Source of the DNA: Saccharomycopsis fibuligera x Saccharomycopsis cf. fibuligera
Lineage: Eukaryota > Ascomycota > Saccharomycetes > Ascoideales > Saccharomycopsidaceae
Assembly: GCA_001936135.1 (NCBI GenBank)
Contig: CP012812.1
Span: forward strand, 1,426,001-1,490,000
Length of the DNA: 64,000 nucleotides
Direction of reading: 5' to 3'
Part shown: positions 27,897-40,782 of the stretch, piece after piece
Layout of the letters: every line of letters begins with the position of its first letter
Numbering within the stretch: the first letter of the stretch is position 1
The notes under the pieces: generated by a model
Told to the model about the DNA's origin: nothing
What the model saw: the letters and a program-made list of their open reading frames with translations, nothing else
Databases searched by the model: none
Translations under genes and position numbers: made by a program

Positions 27897-28631
27897 TATA
27901 TCTATATCTCTATCTATTTCCCTTTTCTTTTTAGGACACTTCCTACTCAATCATTCTGCATATACTTTCTTTTTCCCCATCATTTGTTTGTTTGTTGCAT
28001 TTTTGGACTATTTTTTTATTTATTTCATCACTAAGTCACACCCTCATGGTTTTTTCATTTCTATCAAATTTTTTGTCGCATTGCTTCTTATTTTGCACTA
28101 GTTATTGCTTTTACTTCACATCATTATCACTGTTATAATATCAGCTAGTCTAAATAACATTGTTTCATTTCGTCATCTTTTTAAAAATTTCTTTTTTGAC
28201 ATTGGTCACTTGCCGTAGAATGAAATTTAATGGATAAAACATAAGTGTAATTACTTTGCAGTTACAATAATTACCATTTTTTTTAAAGAGTTGCAAAAAC
28301 TTTACGCGCTTGTTCAAGCTTTTCCCAAAACTTTCGGCTTAAGTTATGCTGCACTTTTTCGATTTTTTAATCAAAAATTGAATATTGTAGCGTTGCGAAC
28401 TCAAAACAAAAAGAAAAAAAAAACTATAAAAAAAAGTATAACTAGACACGTTAATAAGTAAATAAATTTAGTTAACAAAACGACTTGTTAAAAAATCTTG
28501 AAATTAGAAACTTGAGATTAAAAAATACTAAAATTACAATATACAGTATAAATATAAATAAAACCAAAAACAAATAACAACACTGAGTATCAAGTATAGC
28601 TAAATTGACAAAATTAGCCAATCAATTAAGC
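27897..28631. other. Convergent 3' spacer OPT copy 3 / TAF5
   Basis: A 735-bp spacer, T-rich on its left and A-rich on its right, as expected for two facing 3' ends. No gene is seen. Confidence 0.5.
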
Positions 28632-31600
28632 TCATGCCAGAAAAGCCCCCGCTGCTAAACATAAATTTCGTCTAGTAAAATGAACTTTATAAACGCTAGT
28701 CTTCTTTGTAAAATATGCACCAACGTGATCATTAGTACACACCCCAACTTCTTTTCTTTTCTTGGTTGCTTCATTGCCGCCATTCGCACTACCAGCACCA
28801 CCATCAGCACCAGTTGCCGCGCCGTTCTTAGTACCTACACCGCCGCCACTCTTAGCTGATACGCTATTGTTATCGGCTGCTTGGCTGACTGTAGAGCCAC
28901 CAGGGGTAGTTACTGTGGCAGTCTTGATATCGCCAATTCCTCTACTACCACTACCATCCTTGCCATCTTTACCTCCAGCACCAGCACCAGAAGCAGCATG
29001 ATTAGGCAAAAATACTTCTGGCTCACTTAATTGATTTTCAGAATTTTTCTTAACGTCCCATACTCTGATTGAATTATCACTACCCCCACTAACGAGCACA
29101 TTACCATCCTTAGAGAAATCAAGTGAGTAAATTGATCCTTTAATAGCGTGACCTTTCATTGATTTGAGGATCCGTCCAGTGGCAATATCCCATAAATTGA
29201 TAACTGCATCTTCACCGGCACTAGCAAGCAACCTGCCATCTGGGCTCACGGCTAACGCATTAATGGGGGTGCTATGGCCAACGAAAAGTCTTACTGAATC
29301 ACCACGTAATATGTCCCACATTCTGATAGTCTTGTCCGCGGAGCCAGTGAAACAGTAGCAAGAGTTTGGAAACCATGCGACACAATCAACATCATTCATG
29401 TGACCGGCAAAGATCCTGAGGGCGTAAATATGATCCACGGACCACAATCTGGCAGTACAGTCGTGTGAAGTAGTGACGAAATAGTGTCCAAAGGGAGAGA
29501 ATTTGACATCCCAAATTGGCAGATTATGTGATTTGTAAATTACTAGCGTAGTGTATGTGTCCAAGGACCATAATCTAACTGTACCATCTTCAGATGCCGA
29601 GAGTAAATAATTATTGTCTGGGGAAAAACTAAGAGCGTAAACAGTACCTGAATGACCAATTAATCTTCTTGTGTTTTGCTTGTTTTGAGGATCACTTTTA
29701 ACAATGGATTTCAACGGGTTACCATCAATGGACCATAATTTGATATATGAGTCTTCAAAACCAGCAGCTACCAAGTTACTATTTTCATTGAATTCTAAAC
29801 AAGTTATTTCGTTGAGGGTGTTATGGAAAGTGTACATGCAAATAGATGGCGGTGAAAATTGGTTCTTGTCAAATGATAACTTCAATCTTGATCTTGAATC
29901 CTGTACTAGTTGGATTTCTTTCTTTAAATCAAATATGGTTTTAGGAGGTAATGGTAAGTTTTCCTTCATCGGCGATTCAAAATTTTCATCATTTTTCTTT
30001 AATTTGTCCAAAATCGTGCCACTGGTGTCAGCTGTGGCACCACCACCACCAGCACTAGGAATTTCTTGATCTTCCATGTTCACATTATCATTGTCTGCAT
30101 TGTCTGCGTTTGTATCATCTCCTGGTTTCTTTGCGGCAGCAGATGATGATGGTGATTCGGTTGCTGTTGGATTAGCATTTTCCGATTTGATTTTTTGAAA
30201 CTCATCCACGAGTAGAGTTCGTTTGTTATCCACGGCAGCACCAGCACCGGCACTAGCAGAATTACTATTTTTCCGTTTTTGTTGCTCCTTGTCATCTTTT
30301 GATTTCAATTCATTTTCAATTTCTTTATCAAAATTCTCGTCTCTTGGAAATTTCCCCAATTTCAATTTCTTGCTATTCATTTTTTCAAGATTTTGTTCAT
30401 TGAAATCAGGGATTCCTTCAGTTGGATCAAGCAAACTATCAACAGCATTGAATCTGTTCACTCTATCATTATTTATATCAAAATCCAAATATTGATTCAT
30501 CAATCTAATGATCAACTCACCACCAACATATTTGTTTTCATTCAAGAAGAATAACAACAAGTACAAGCAAATGGAGGAGATAATCACTTTATACTTTTTT
30601 TCTCTAAAATTTTTGATGAAATTATTGATTTTCAAATGATCAGCTAAAGAAACGGCTGAAATTTCAATAACTTCAGAACCATGTAAAATCATATGGTCAT
30701 CTTTGAAACTATCAAAAAACTTTTTGGCCAAATCTGTTTTATTTTTAGAGATTAAGTCAACGTAACAATTGACAAAGATTGGGAATAACAATTTAGAAAG
30801 TTCAGGTTTATACAAATCCAAAGATGAATCAATCCAGTTTCTCAAAATTTTATACCCACGGAAATACAATTCTGGATTTTTGTTTTGGCTATTAATTTCT
30901 GTTAGTATTTCACTGCTTGGAGTCTTGTTTACAAGTTTGAAAGTGCTTGCATTGTTAGCAGCATTACCTTTACTAGTAGAACCATTGTTATTAGTGTTAC
31001 CACTTGCGGCGTTTTTACCACCAGTATTACCACCAGCATTTGTAGCCTGTGCACTATTATTATTGTTCGCACTCGAACTAGCATTAGCAGTCACATTGTT
31101 GTTATTAGTAGCATTGTTGTTAGTATTAGTGTTACTAGCACCAGTGTTACTAGCACCAGTATTACCACTAGCTGCTGTTCCAGCAGCACCAGCGCCACCA
31201 GAAGCACCAGCACCACCAGTAGCACCAGTAGCACCAGCACCACCAGCACCACCAGCATTGTTACTAGCTGCCTTATTAGCATTAGCAGCTTGTTGATACT
31301 GCTGTTGTTGCTGTCTAACCAATGGTGGTTGACCATTAGGTATAGCAGTATTTGCCGGAGTCACTGGGAACTGTTGCCCATATCCAATAGGAACACTAGC
31401 ACTTTCATTTCTGAGCATTGATTCAGTCTTATGGTATCCTTTCTTATTCAAGTATTCCAATACAATCTTGTTCAAATCTGCCTGTGAGTACTGTTGCTGT
31501 GGAGGCTGTTGTTGCTGCTGCTGTGGAGGTCTCCCAGAACCAGTGGCAGTGGTCGGAGTTGAGCCACGCGCTTGTGGTTGTGGAGCCGACGGTTGTTGTG

Positions 31601-31820
31601 CTTGCGCTTGAGTTTGCGGCTGCTGTTGTTGTTGCGCTTGAGCTTGAACTTGTGGAGGTCTTTGTTGTGAAGCTGGAGCTGGAGCTGGAGCAGTATTAGC
31701 AGCCGGTTGTGTGAAGTTGGTGCCTCTGTTGGCATTTGAGTTTATATTTGATCCCGAAGCATTAGCGTTGGCATTAGCATTAGGATTATTTGTGTTGTTA
31801 TTATTATTATTAGCAGACAT
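28632..31820 (-). CDS. TAF5: TFIID/SAGA subunit TAF5 (LisH, NTD2 and WD40 domains)
   Basis: The 1062-residue protein begins with ~110 residues of Asn/Gln/Ala/Pro-rich sequence. A LisH motif follows (about 113-145, LNKIVLEYLNKKGYHKTES). After another Gly/Ala/Asn-rich stretch comes the TAF5 NTD2 helical domain (about 300-450, including PELYFRGYKILRNWIDSSLD). A C-terminal seven-bladed WD40 propeller starts near residue 670; repeats carry GHSGTVYALSFSPD, GHMNDVDCVAWFPNS and GHSTPINALAVSPDGRLLAS. The family protein is shared by TFIID and SAGA and scaffolds their histone-fold TAFs. It is longer than S. cerevisiae Taf5 (798 residues) because of the low-complexity linkers and an acidic insert before the propeller. 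A further disordered loop interrupts the last blade near residues 965-1035. Confidence 0.93.
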   Translation of the reverse strand: MSANNNNNNTNNPNANANANASGSNINSNANRGTNFTQPAANTAPAPAPASQQRPPQVQAQAQQQQQPQTQAQAQQPSAPQPQARGSTPTTATGSGRPPQQQQQQPPQQQYSQADLNKIVLEYLNKKGYHKTESMLRNESASVPIGYGQQFPVTPANTAIPNGQPPLVRQQQQQYQQAANANKAASNNAGGAGGAGATGATGGAGASGGAGAAGTAASGNTGASNTGASNTNTNNNATNNNNVTANASSSANNNNSAQATNAGGNTGGKNAASGNTNNNGSTSKGNAANNASTFKLVNKTPSSEILTEINSQNKNPELYFRGYKILRNWIDSSLDLYKPELSKLLFPIFVNCYVDLISKNKTDLAKKFFDSFKDDHMILHGSEVIEISAVSLADHLKINNFIKNFREKKYKVIISSICLYLLLFFLNENKYVGGELIIRLMNQYLDFDINNDRVNRFNAVDSLLDPTEGIPDFNEQNLEKMNSKKLKLGKFPRDENFDKEIENELKSKDDKEQQKRKNSNSASAGAGAAVDNKRTLLVDEFQKIKSENANPTATESPSSSAAAKKPGDDTNADNADNDNVNMEDQEIPSAGGGGATADTSGTILDKLKKNDENFESPMKENLPLPPKTIFDLKKEIQLVQDSRSRLKLSFDKNQFSPPSICMYTFHNTLNEITCLEFNENSNLVAAGFEDSYIKLWSIDGNPLKSIVKSDPQNKQNTRRLIGHSGTVYALSFSPDNNYLLSASEDGTVRLWSLDTYTTLVIYKSHNLPIWDVKFSPFGHYFVTTSHDCTARLWSVDHIYALRIFAGHMNDVDCVAWFPNSCYCFTGSADKTIRMWDILRGDSVRLFVGHSTPINALAVSPDGRLLASAGEDAVINLWDIATGRILKSMKGHAIKGSIYSLDFSKDGNVLVSGGSDNSIRVWDVKKNSENQLSEPEVFLPNHAASGAGAGGKDGKDGSGSRGIGDIKTATVTTPGGSTVSQAADNNSVSAKSGGGVGTKNGAATGADGGAGSANGGNEATKKRKEVGVCTNDHVGAYFTKKTSVYKVHFTRRNLCLAAGAFLA

Positions 31821-34031
31821 TGCGATGTTGTTTCAATTTTAGCGTAGATGTAGATATTTGTGAATCTTTCAGGTTGGAATGCTGATTTGAACTTGAGTGG
31901 ATAATTTGTAATATCTGGTTCGAATGCTCTTTAAATAGTAAAACAGGTTGCAGAAAGCTAATCAAGATAGCAATTTGAAAGTTCAATGAATGAGTGGATT
32001 GATGATTAATAGATGGAGAAAGCAATGAAGAGGGTGCAAATTGGAGGCCAGTACCAAGCAGCAAAATAGCTATGGTCAATGACAATACCGGTGATGGATA
32101 GATTGGCAGTATCCGTTTACCACTGTCGACGTTCTTGTTATTGATTTTATTATTTTCTTATTTTGTTTTATTTTTTTTTTCGCGATGTTTTTAGACGCAC
32201 CAGGGCTTCTTAACGGACAAAGACAGCGCAGACAAATGCTATACATTTCTATTATGGCAACAGCTTTCTGTGTGAGTTTTTAGTATAATTTTAGCAAAAA
32301 TTGTGTCATATGTGTAATATTGGGCAGATTCTCCTTTTAACAGCGCAGTTCAAATGTGCACCTTTTTCCTAAAACTTACCGGTCATCCATTGCCCAGCCA
32401 TGAGTAACAAGCATCTGCTGACTATAGTTAGCTATTTGAAAAAGCTGTAGCTTATTATCCATAAAGCTTTCTGTCGATAATTCTCATACGACTTGCAAGT
32501 AAAGAAAAAAAAAGATAGAAAATTGAAGAAATAAGAATTGGTTGAAGAAACTGTTTTGAAAACTCTCCAATAAATAGCTTTTTGGGCGAAATAGAATTTC
32601 AAAACATTTGAATGGAGTATGATGATAACTTTGTTCCATCAAATCTACTAAAGATGGCGTTCCTTTAAGAGAGAGTAATATTTTATATATTTACTATGTA
32701 TCGAAAGTTATCGGTTCTCAATTTTACTTAAAAAAAAATATTCTTGGCTGCTTATAACTTGCAATCGAGTATAAGAGGTATTACGCATATACTGTAGCAC
32801 CCCTGTCATTGGCCTATACTCTCCAAACTTAAATATCCAGGGAACAACTTTAGAACAACGGAGGACACAAAATGGCCGATTGAGAAAAACCATTACTTTT
32901 ACATTACACCAGTATAAAGATTATTTTGTTCAATTGTAACGCATATTAACGGAGTTAAAGGATAGAAAATCGATTACTAAATATTCCAGTTATTAAACAT
33001 TGTAGTTTATTTATTTTTTTTTTTTGACTATATACGGTTAAGATTTTTGTTGAATGCAATAACCAGAGACTGTACGACAATACATTACCACAAAGCAATT
33101 TTTATTTGGGTGTGATCACAAATTTTAGGATGCCCTATTGTTTTCTGTTCAGATATCGGTATTAGGTATGTTTGTGTCTTGAACTTCTTCTGGATTACCC
33201 CAGCATTCTTATAAGGCACTGAGAGTATTTGAGTTATCCGGATTCGATGTTTGTATGAGAGTCTATAAAAACTGCAATGTAAACTCCGTAGCAACGTTGA
33301 ACCAAACTTGAGTATATGCTATATAAAGTATTAAATCTGGTAAAATGCACTAAAATATCATGGTAATAATGTGTAGTTTTGCTTTTTTCTTATACAGTTG
33401 TTAATTTCACAGTATAAGGGATATCAGTATTGTCCAGCACCGAAGAAAGAATGCCACAAAATTTTCTGTTCATTTCATTTCATTTTATCATAGTTTGCGC
33501 TGCTCACATGAAAGGCAATAGTATATCTAGCTCACGTTAAAACGCCAATGTCACAAATGAACAGCTACTCAATGCTTGTTTTGAAGACTTTTCAATTTCG
33601 GAGGAATAAGAATTATGGCTGGAACCCGTAAGATGTTTCAGATATTGAAAGCTTTTAAAATATAATAGTAAGCAAGCCTATCTATCTTTTTGTTCATACT
33701 GCATCATGCTTAAAATCTAATGCGAGAGGATTACACATTATTTACGACATGAAAATGTTATTGATAGTGTTTTCCTAACAAAAATTTTTCTCTACAAAAA
33801 CAGGCTGTTTACTTTAATGCTTCATGTACACGCACTTATATTGATCGTCAGTTATACACCAAACACCAACATACTGATACTAACTAAAACACGCCAAAGT
33901 TGCCATCCAAAACTATAGTTCATATATAAAATTGAAAGGCAGTACTCCACAAGAAGACATACGAAAAAAGAAAAAAAAAAAAGGAAAAAAAAATAAAAAG
34001 TAAAAATAAAAAATTGAACAAATTTTAGCTG
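31821..34031. other. 2.2-kb spacer: TAF5 promoter and SPC98 3' region
   Basis: Short frames at 32708-32893 and 33085-33294 (minus) have no recognisable features. An A-rich run at 33964-34010 adjoins the SPC98 stop. No transfer RNA or repeat family is recognised. Confidence 0.45.
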
Positions 34032-36583
34032 TTACCCATTCAAATTGTAACCCAAATTTCTCATTTCTGTTGCATTATCATTAATTAAATCTTTTACAAA
34101 AATAGCATGTTTTTGAGTATACTCAAGTAAAACATTCTGTTTAATATTCTTGTATACTATTCTCAACTGTTTGTAATTTTCAGCCCAATTGCTTTGAAAA
34201 CCACCATCATCATTATCGTTATCATTGCTATTATCAACATCAACATCATTCATCATTGCGTTGCTATTGTCTCCAGCTAATTCTAGCTTTGAGACAATTT
34301 CCAATACCAAATTATTAAACTCATCCTCGGCTTGAAGAAACTTGAAAATATAACTTATCAAATTATTTACTTGATGAATGTAAAATTTGTTTGAAAAAAC
34401 CCCAATCGACAGCTTACGAGAGGAGTCAATGAGCTTATAAGAGCTAATTTTTGTCAAATATTCTGAATGAAGTTGAATTAATTCATCAATGGAATAGCTC
34501 TGGTAATTTGCTTCGTGAATTTCCGGCTTGGGTATCAAAAAGTTTTCATTAGTTGTTGAATAATTTTGGTTGATATTGCTAAAAATATTTCCCACTGGCG
34601 AGGTAGCGGTGGTGTGGCTAGTGGAATCGTTGGCAAAAATTGCTTCGTTGCATCGCTGCAGATATGCTTTATTAGGAAGCAAAACACGGTTGAACTTGGA
34701 CATGTAATTAAAAAGCCTGTTTTTATTATTATTATTATTATTGTTGTTGTTGTTGTTATTGCTTCTCGCGACAGAGTTTTTCATAAACAAGTCTTTTGAT
34801 TTATTAAGTTTGGAAAATAACTCTTTGAATTCATTGTCAATGACTTCTGAGTGTAAATGGTTCAAAATTTTGGAAATAAATTTCACAAACATATTTCTAA
34901 TAATGTTTAACTTAGTTAGAGATTTGGTTATCCATAATTTGTTTCGTTCAGTGCGTGAAAGAGCAATGGTACCGTTTGATTTTTTCCTTTCGATATTGAT
35001 TGCTAGTACTTCACGACTTATCAGTTTCAAGTTGTGTTTGGAAACTGTGCTAGACTCAAGCCAAGATTTATCAAGCATGTACTTGGCTCTATTCAACTTC
35101 CACAAGAAATTGAATAGCTTAAGATATGTCTTTAAACCTTTAAAATTATCGTAGAGTATCAAGTTCAAAGGATCTTCAAGTTTATAATCAAGCGTAAACA
35201 CATCCCAACCAAAATTTGCCGATGTATTTAGGGAAAGAATTTTTGCATCTAACCTGAGTAAGGTATCTCTAGGGTATTTTTTCAATGAAGATCGGTAAAT
35301 CGAGTTGGTTAAAATTTGTGATAACTGGGTTGTAGACAATGATTGAGATGGCTCACTTAGTATTGAAGAAGAATTATCAATCAATGCGGCAATAAAATCA
35401 CCTTTTGAAAGAAGCAAAAAATTTCTAAGATTAATTATGTGGTAGTCAATTTTGAAATTATTGTACAAAACATGGCTAAAATAACTAGTCAACTCTTGGT
35501 ACTGGGATTCAATCAACAAGGAAAATTGATTATGGTTGAAGAACTTGAGACCCGGTGTTTGGTCTTGTAAAAACTGTTTGTATTTCTGGTTGTAACCATT
35601 GAGAAAATTGTATTCTTTGCACACATCCCTCAAATATACTATAGTTTTGCCAATTTGATAAATTTTTTGACCTGTTTTCAATGGAAGAAACTTTGGAAAC
35701 TTTTCAGAGTCGAATTGTAGGCTTGCTATGCTAGCAAATTGAGCAGCAGTTCCTTTTATTTTCTCTTTATCAACTTTAATAAAAAACTCATCATTGTTGT
35801 CAACCAAAGTACCATTTAGTAGCCAGTTTTCTAGTATATTATAATATGGTTCACAACTCACAATGAAAAAGCTCTGAGACAAGTCTTTTATTATAGAGTC
35901 ACCAAAGTTTGTATAGCTGTGTATTAAAGATAAAAATTCGTTTCCTTGTAAAGCATCCAATTGGTTTGACACTGAGTAGACAAATCTGAGTTTGTCTATT
36001 TTATCAATCAAATGCTTGTATATATCAATAAGGGTTTTCCCCACATCGTTATTTGGCATTGATAATTCATTAATAATTTTCATATACTCTTGTGAAAAAG
36101 TTTGAACGTGACTCAAAAATGCGGTTTTCACTTGAGAATCCGAATTCTGCTTAGAGATCGTTGACAAGTGCTTGTATAATAAACTAGCTTCAAACAAATA
36201 ATGAAGAACTCCACTATAACTGTTGCTGATCGATTCGGGTATATTGATAGTATTGAGAATTTTCTCAACGGGGAATAATTCTGATGTTGAGCCAAGTAGC
36301 GTGTAATATATATACTGTAACATTTCTGACTCTTCAGTATAGATGGGGTTGAATTCTGCATATAATGCGTTCACTATGTCGTTTAAAGACTGGTTGGCAT
36401 AGCCTCTAAAATTAAACTTGAAGTTGCCTCGGCGTCTTTTGCTGGCGTTGTCTGTCAATGAGCCAGAATTATTGTAATTGTTGTTTAGGATATTAGATGA
36501 GCCGTCATGGAATCCAGACGAGTTGCGAGAAAACATTCTGCTGCTTGGATTTGGTTCAAACATCGAGTCGGCGCTCAAGGGAA

Positions 36584-36650
<67 letters not shown>

Positions 36651-37259
36651 GTTATGATTATTATTGCTATGGTTATTATTGTTGCCGCTACTACTGTGAA
36701 CATTCCTCATCGTCTGTGTAGTGAAAGCAGATCTTTGCGATGCTATACTGGGCTGGTGCTGAGAATTTAAATGATATCCAGAGTGTACCTGCTGCTGCTG
36801 TTGCAGCTGCAGCAGCTGCTGGGGCACTGACATTGGGTTATATAGTCTTGTCGCCTTATTGTTCAAGTCATTGGCTACTGTTGCTGGCATTGCGGCGCCA
36901 GCTGATGATGATGCTGCTGCTGCTGCTGCTGTTGCTGATACTGGTCTGTCGTGGGCGAACGAATCCAAAAGAGTGATGTACCTAGCTACTTGATCCGGGT
37001 TTCTGTACTTGAGCAACAACTTTACAATTTGCTGGAACTTGCGCCAACTCTGCTGGTCCTTGAATATACTTTCATGATCACTGAATACTTGTCCTAGGTC
37101 GTAGTTTGCATATTGATTCTGATTTTGGCTCTGGTCGACAAACGATATGAGCTGATTGTATATGTTACTTCGCACTTCATTGGGTACGGCGGGTGGAATA
37201 AGGCTATCCACTAGATGTGACAAGGACGCGTATAGCATTCCATGAGCATCATGGGACAT
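34032..37259 (-). CDS. SPC98: Gamma-tubulin complex component Spc98 (GCP3)
   Basis: The 1075-residue protein carries the two GRIP domains of gamma-tubulin complex proteins. The N-terminal GRIP1 region starts near residue 300 (NDIVNALYAEFNPIYTEES). GRIP2 contains GWDVFTLDYKLEDPLNLIL, where GCP3/Spc98 proteins have a WDVF..DY...PL.TIL pattern. In yeast, Spc98 and Spc97 form the small gamma-tubulin complex that nucleates microtubules at the spindle pole body. The N-terminal ~290 residues are low in complexity: Gln-rich, then a poly-Asn run encoded by an ATT/AAT repeat (36584-36650), then Asn/Ser. Another poly-Asn run lies inside the C-terminal domain (34727-34763). It is longer than S. cerevisiae Spc98 (846 residues) for these reasons. 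Spc97 is the less likely alternative. Confidence 0.85.
36584..36650. repeat. (ATT)n microsatellite coding for poly-Asn in SPC98
   Basis: About 22 ATT units, read on the minus strand as AAT (Asn). It lies in the disordered N-terminal linker of SPC98, so a change by whole units keeps the frame. Confidence 0.95.
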
Positions 37260-38139
37260 ATTTGCTGCGCTGGAAGAGTATTATTGTACCTAGTGGAGGG
37301 TGGGACGTGCCTCGTGGTGTTGGTTATCGTTATTCCCTTTGGTGATTTCAATAATCGATGATGATAATGATGATGATTTGGGATATTTTTATTTACGTAT
37401 GATCCCGCCAATTGTAAACAAAGCGCGGGGCTGCGTAACCTAAAACAGAGCCGCGGCAAATGCAAATGGCAGCTTCAGGCAAGTTGGTGCGGTGCCTATA
37501 AGAGTTGGGGAAAGTACTTGTGCTCGGGAGCTATAGCTAATAGAAGATGAGATACTATGTTTTTAGTTATTTTTGGTTAAGCCAAAGGTGTTTCTCAAAG
37601 TGTCGAAACGCGGTATAAATGGACATGGATTGCAGAACAAATTACTAACTGTTTGTAAGAGTGGTTTGAAGTACAAGGTTGCACTGATTTAGTATTAGCC
37701 TCTATTATTGTCACTTTATGTCTTGAAGCTGTGGCTTTGGCTATATAGTGTAGGTATTTTGTTTCTCTTTGTTTTGATTTGCTGTACTGAAAGTTGAGGT
37801 TTAACTATTTAAAAAAAAAAAAAAAAGCAGTCAAATCGCCAATGTCAAAAAGCAGTAAGTCTGCAAGACATAAAGAAAAGAAATTTTAGTCGAATACGTA
37901 AAAAGTGCATCTGAAAATCTATAAAAATCTTGTTTAATCTAAGATAATGAGAGAAAGGAAAGGATAACAAAAGAAAAGAGTAGACAACATGAACAAGACA
38001 ATGACAAAAAGTATTAACAGAATATCCAAACAATTACATGAAAAGGGAAAGAAAAAAAAAAATACAATCAAACAATGACAAGTAAAAACATGAACCAAAC
38101 TTTTTTTTTAACCTGTTCAAATCTCCCCAACTATCCAAT
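37260..38139. other. 880-bp spacer: SPC98 promoter and 3' region of the zinc-cluster gene
   Basis: The SPC98 side has a GC-rich patch (37424-37462). A run of 15 A lies near 37811-37826. No gene is recognised. Confidence 0.45.
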
Positions 38140-39445
38140 CTAATTATCCAAAGGGATGAAATTCCCTACTATACAACTAGGTATATTATACCGGTCCCTC
38201 CTAATCGTGAAACTGAAACAACAGCTTTTCCGTTTTCGCCCATCCTTAGTCCTCAAATTGCAACTCGTCAAGACGGCCTTCTGGCCCTTATCAAACGCAA
38301 TTGCCCCATACTTTTCCCAGAAATTGACTGCGCTTTCTTCGCTCATCAACTCATATATTGTCAACTTGCCGTCTTTCAACGCGTCCGCATTGACTTCCAC
38401 AAGCTGGGCAAACTCCTTATTGCCGCGGTATATCTCCCCTGTTCTGCGCCACAAGCAGGCAGGAATGGCCATGGAGGTGAAGACACGGTCATAGTCTAGC
38501 AACATTCGCTCAAAAGCTTCCTCGACGAGGACCAAGTCCACGTCTTTCAAAGTTCGGGCAATGGCGCGAAACGCGGGCCTGAAGATGCTCAATGGCTTGA
38601 GGATTCGTTGCCGAGATTGCTGGTTCATGTAATTGTCCATGTAGTTTTGCAAGCGGGCGTATCCTTTGGCATAGTTGTACGGCTGGAGTAGTCCGGCATC
38701 TAACTTTGCTTTAATTACTTGCTTAAGACGTTCTTCGGGGGTGATTTCGGTGGATGGGTCAGCAGCAGTGAGAAAGAATTTATCCTTTGCTGAGTCGGAA
38801 ATCATTGGGATTTCTGACTGTTGCTTGATGTTGTTATTGGCAGTTGTAGGATTTACTGCGGAGCTGAATCCGCCATTATTATTATTAATATTATTGTCAT
38901 TATTGTTGTTGGTGGTGTTAGTATTATTATTAGTATTATTATTACTAGCAGTAGCATTATTACCATTACTGCCAATAACTGCATTTTCACTGATGCTGCT
39001 TAGTTGGTTGTTGAAGCCGTTTGTATTACTACCGCCATCCAAATATTGACCATTGTTCCCATTACTGCCACTGCTAGGGTCCCCGCCAAAAAGCGAGTAG
39101 TTTGCACCATTATTTCCATTAGCAGCAGCACCCGCGCCCCGCCTTGCAACGCTTGAACTCTGCAAATTTGTCAAATCCGTAAAGCTATTGCTTTGACTCA
39201 AGTTCTTCCCGTACTGGCTATTAACACTATTAACCACGTCTGGATCGTCAATCATTGATAAGAACTCGTTCAATGAACTGAACTCGGAGTTTGCGTGTTC
39301 GGAATAGAAGAAAGGATTCGTCTGGTTTGTGAATGGGTGAAGTTGGGATAGTAGGGATATTCCTGAATTGCTGGGAACATTGTTGGCAAAGCCAAAAGAG
39401 TTGCTACTATTACTGGCTGTGTTATTATTACTACTGTTATGATTG

Positions 39446-39476
<31 letters not shown>

Positions 39477-40782
39477 CATTAGTAGTGGTGGTGGTTGTAG
39501 GATTATTGTTATTGTTGGTATTGTCGAGATTCTGTGCAGTTTCTGATGATACAGGTTGAACTGCTGGCGAAGTAGTGGTATTATTGCTTGGTGATGGTTG
39601 TTGTTGTTGTTGTTGTTGTTGTTGATTTTGCTGCTGTGGAGCAGCAAAAGTAGAGTACAAATTATTTAACGATGAATGCCCGCCACTGATGCCACCAATC
39701 CCACTAACGCCATTAAACTCATGTTCTGGTTTTATTTTGTCACCGTTGGCATTTCCATGGCTATTGTTATTGCCATTACGGTTTGAATTTTCCAAATTTG
39801 GATCCAGCTGTGCAAGACCACCAGCATCAACCCCGGTGGCCGGCTCATTGCTATTCGCATTGTTACCATGACTATAACCAGTACCCGATGGTGATTCTGA
39901 AGCCCTTATTTCCCCTGGCTGTTGCTGTTGCTGCTGAACGGAAACATGAGCATTTGGAGGTTGTGCAGCTAAAGAATGGCCAGTTACTGGCTGTCCAGTT
40001 ACTGGCTGTGCCACAGTTTGTCCAAAGGCCTGACCCATCAATTGCCCCACTGGCTGACCAACCGGTTGGCCATATTCACCACCAACCGCTGGCTGTACAA
40101 TAGGCGGCTGCACCAACAATTGCTGTCCAGCTGCTGCTGCTCCAACTGACGGAGATTTCAACTTTTTCTGTCTCGAGTTTATCGGCTCATCTCTGCACAA
40201 GTGAGATATATTTCGCTTAACGCATCGCGTACAAGGCCTCTTATCGTCGCAAATCATATGTGACCGACGACAAAATATGCATGCGATTTGAACTTTTTTT
40301 TTGCGTTTTTTCGACGATGATGACAAGCTGTTGCTCGAGTTGTTTGGGTTGGTAGTGGTGGTGGTGCTGGTGGTGGTGTTTTGTGCTGGGTTTGGCGAAA
40401 TGTTGACGTTGACGTTGGTGGTGGTGGTGGTGGTGGTGGTGCTGCTGCTGTTTTTGTTTTCATTATTAGCTTCATGTTCATTGTTAGCATTTTGATTAGA
40501 ATTGGCCAAAGTGCTATTATTACTATTGCTGTTGATGCTCACTGTAGCTTTTTGTTCGTTTTCGTTTTCGTTTTCGTTTGCGTTTGCGTCGTTGTTATTA
40601 TTATTATTATGACCTCTGTTACTATCAGTACCGCCGTTAACAGTGCCATCACCGCCACCGCCACCATCATTCGCATTCTTCTGTATTGATTGCCCCTGAG
40701 CAGCCCCGGGGCTCTCATCCTTGGCCGGTTCTGCATTACCTGTTGATGGAGGGGATGGTCTTTTGCTATTGTTTCCAGACAT
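38140..40782 (-). CDS. ERT1: Zn2Cys6 transcription factor of the ERT1/RDS2 type with a PAS-like domain
   Basis: The 880-residue protein has a zinc-cluster domain at residues 168-196 with exact spacing C-x2-C-x6-C-x5-C-x2-C-x8-C (CIFCRRSHMICDDKRPCTRC and on to HLC), preceded by a basic KKRKKK patch. The C-terminal ~220 residues form the conserved ERT1/RDS2/AcuK region: YAKGYARLQNYMDNYM, ILKPLSIFRPAFRAIARTL and a PAS-like part with PACLWRRTGEIYRGNKEFA. Fungal members activate gluconeogenic and ethanol-use genes, and the Candida Cwt1 relative acts in cell-wall integrity. The protein is far longer than S. cerevisiae Ert1 (529 residues), because Asn, Gln, Thr and Gly-rich runs fill residues 1-160 and 200-640. 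ERT1 rather than RDS2/CWT1 is preferred from HMICD..RPCTRC, but the paralogue assignment is uncertain. Confidence 0.75.
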
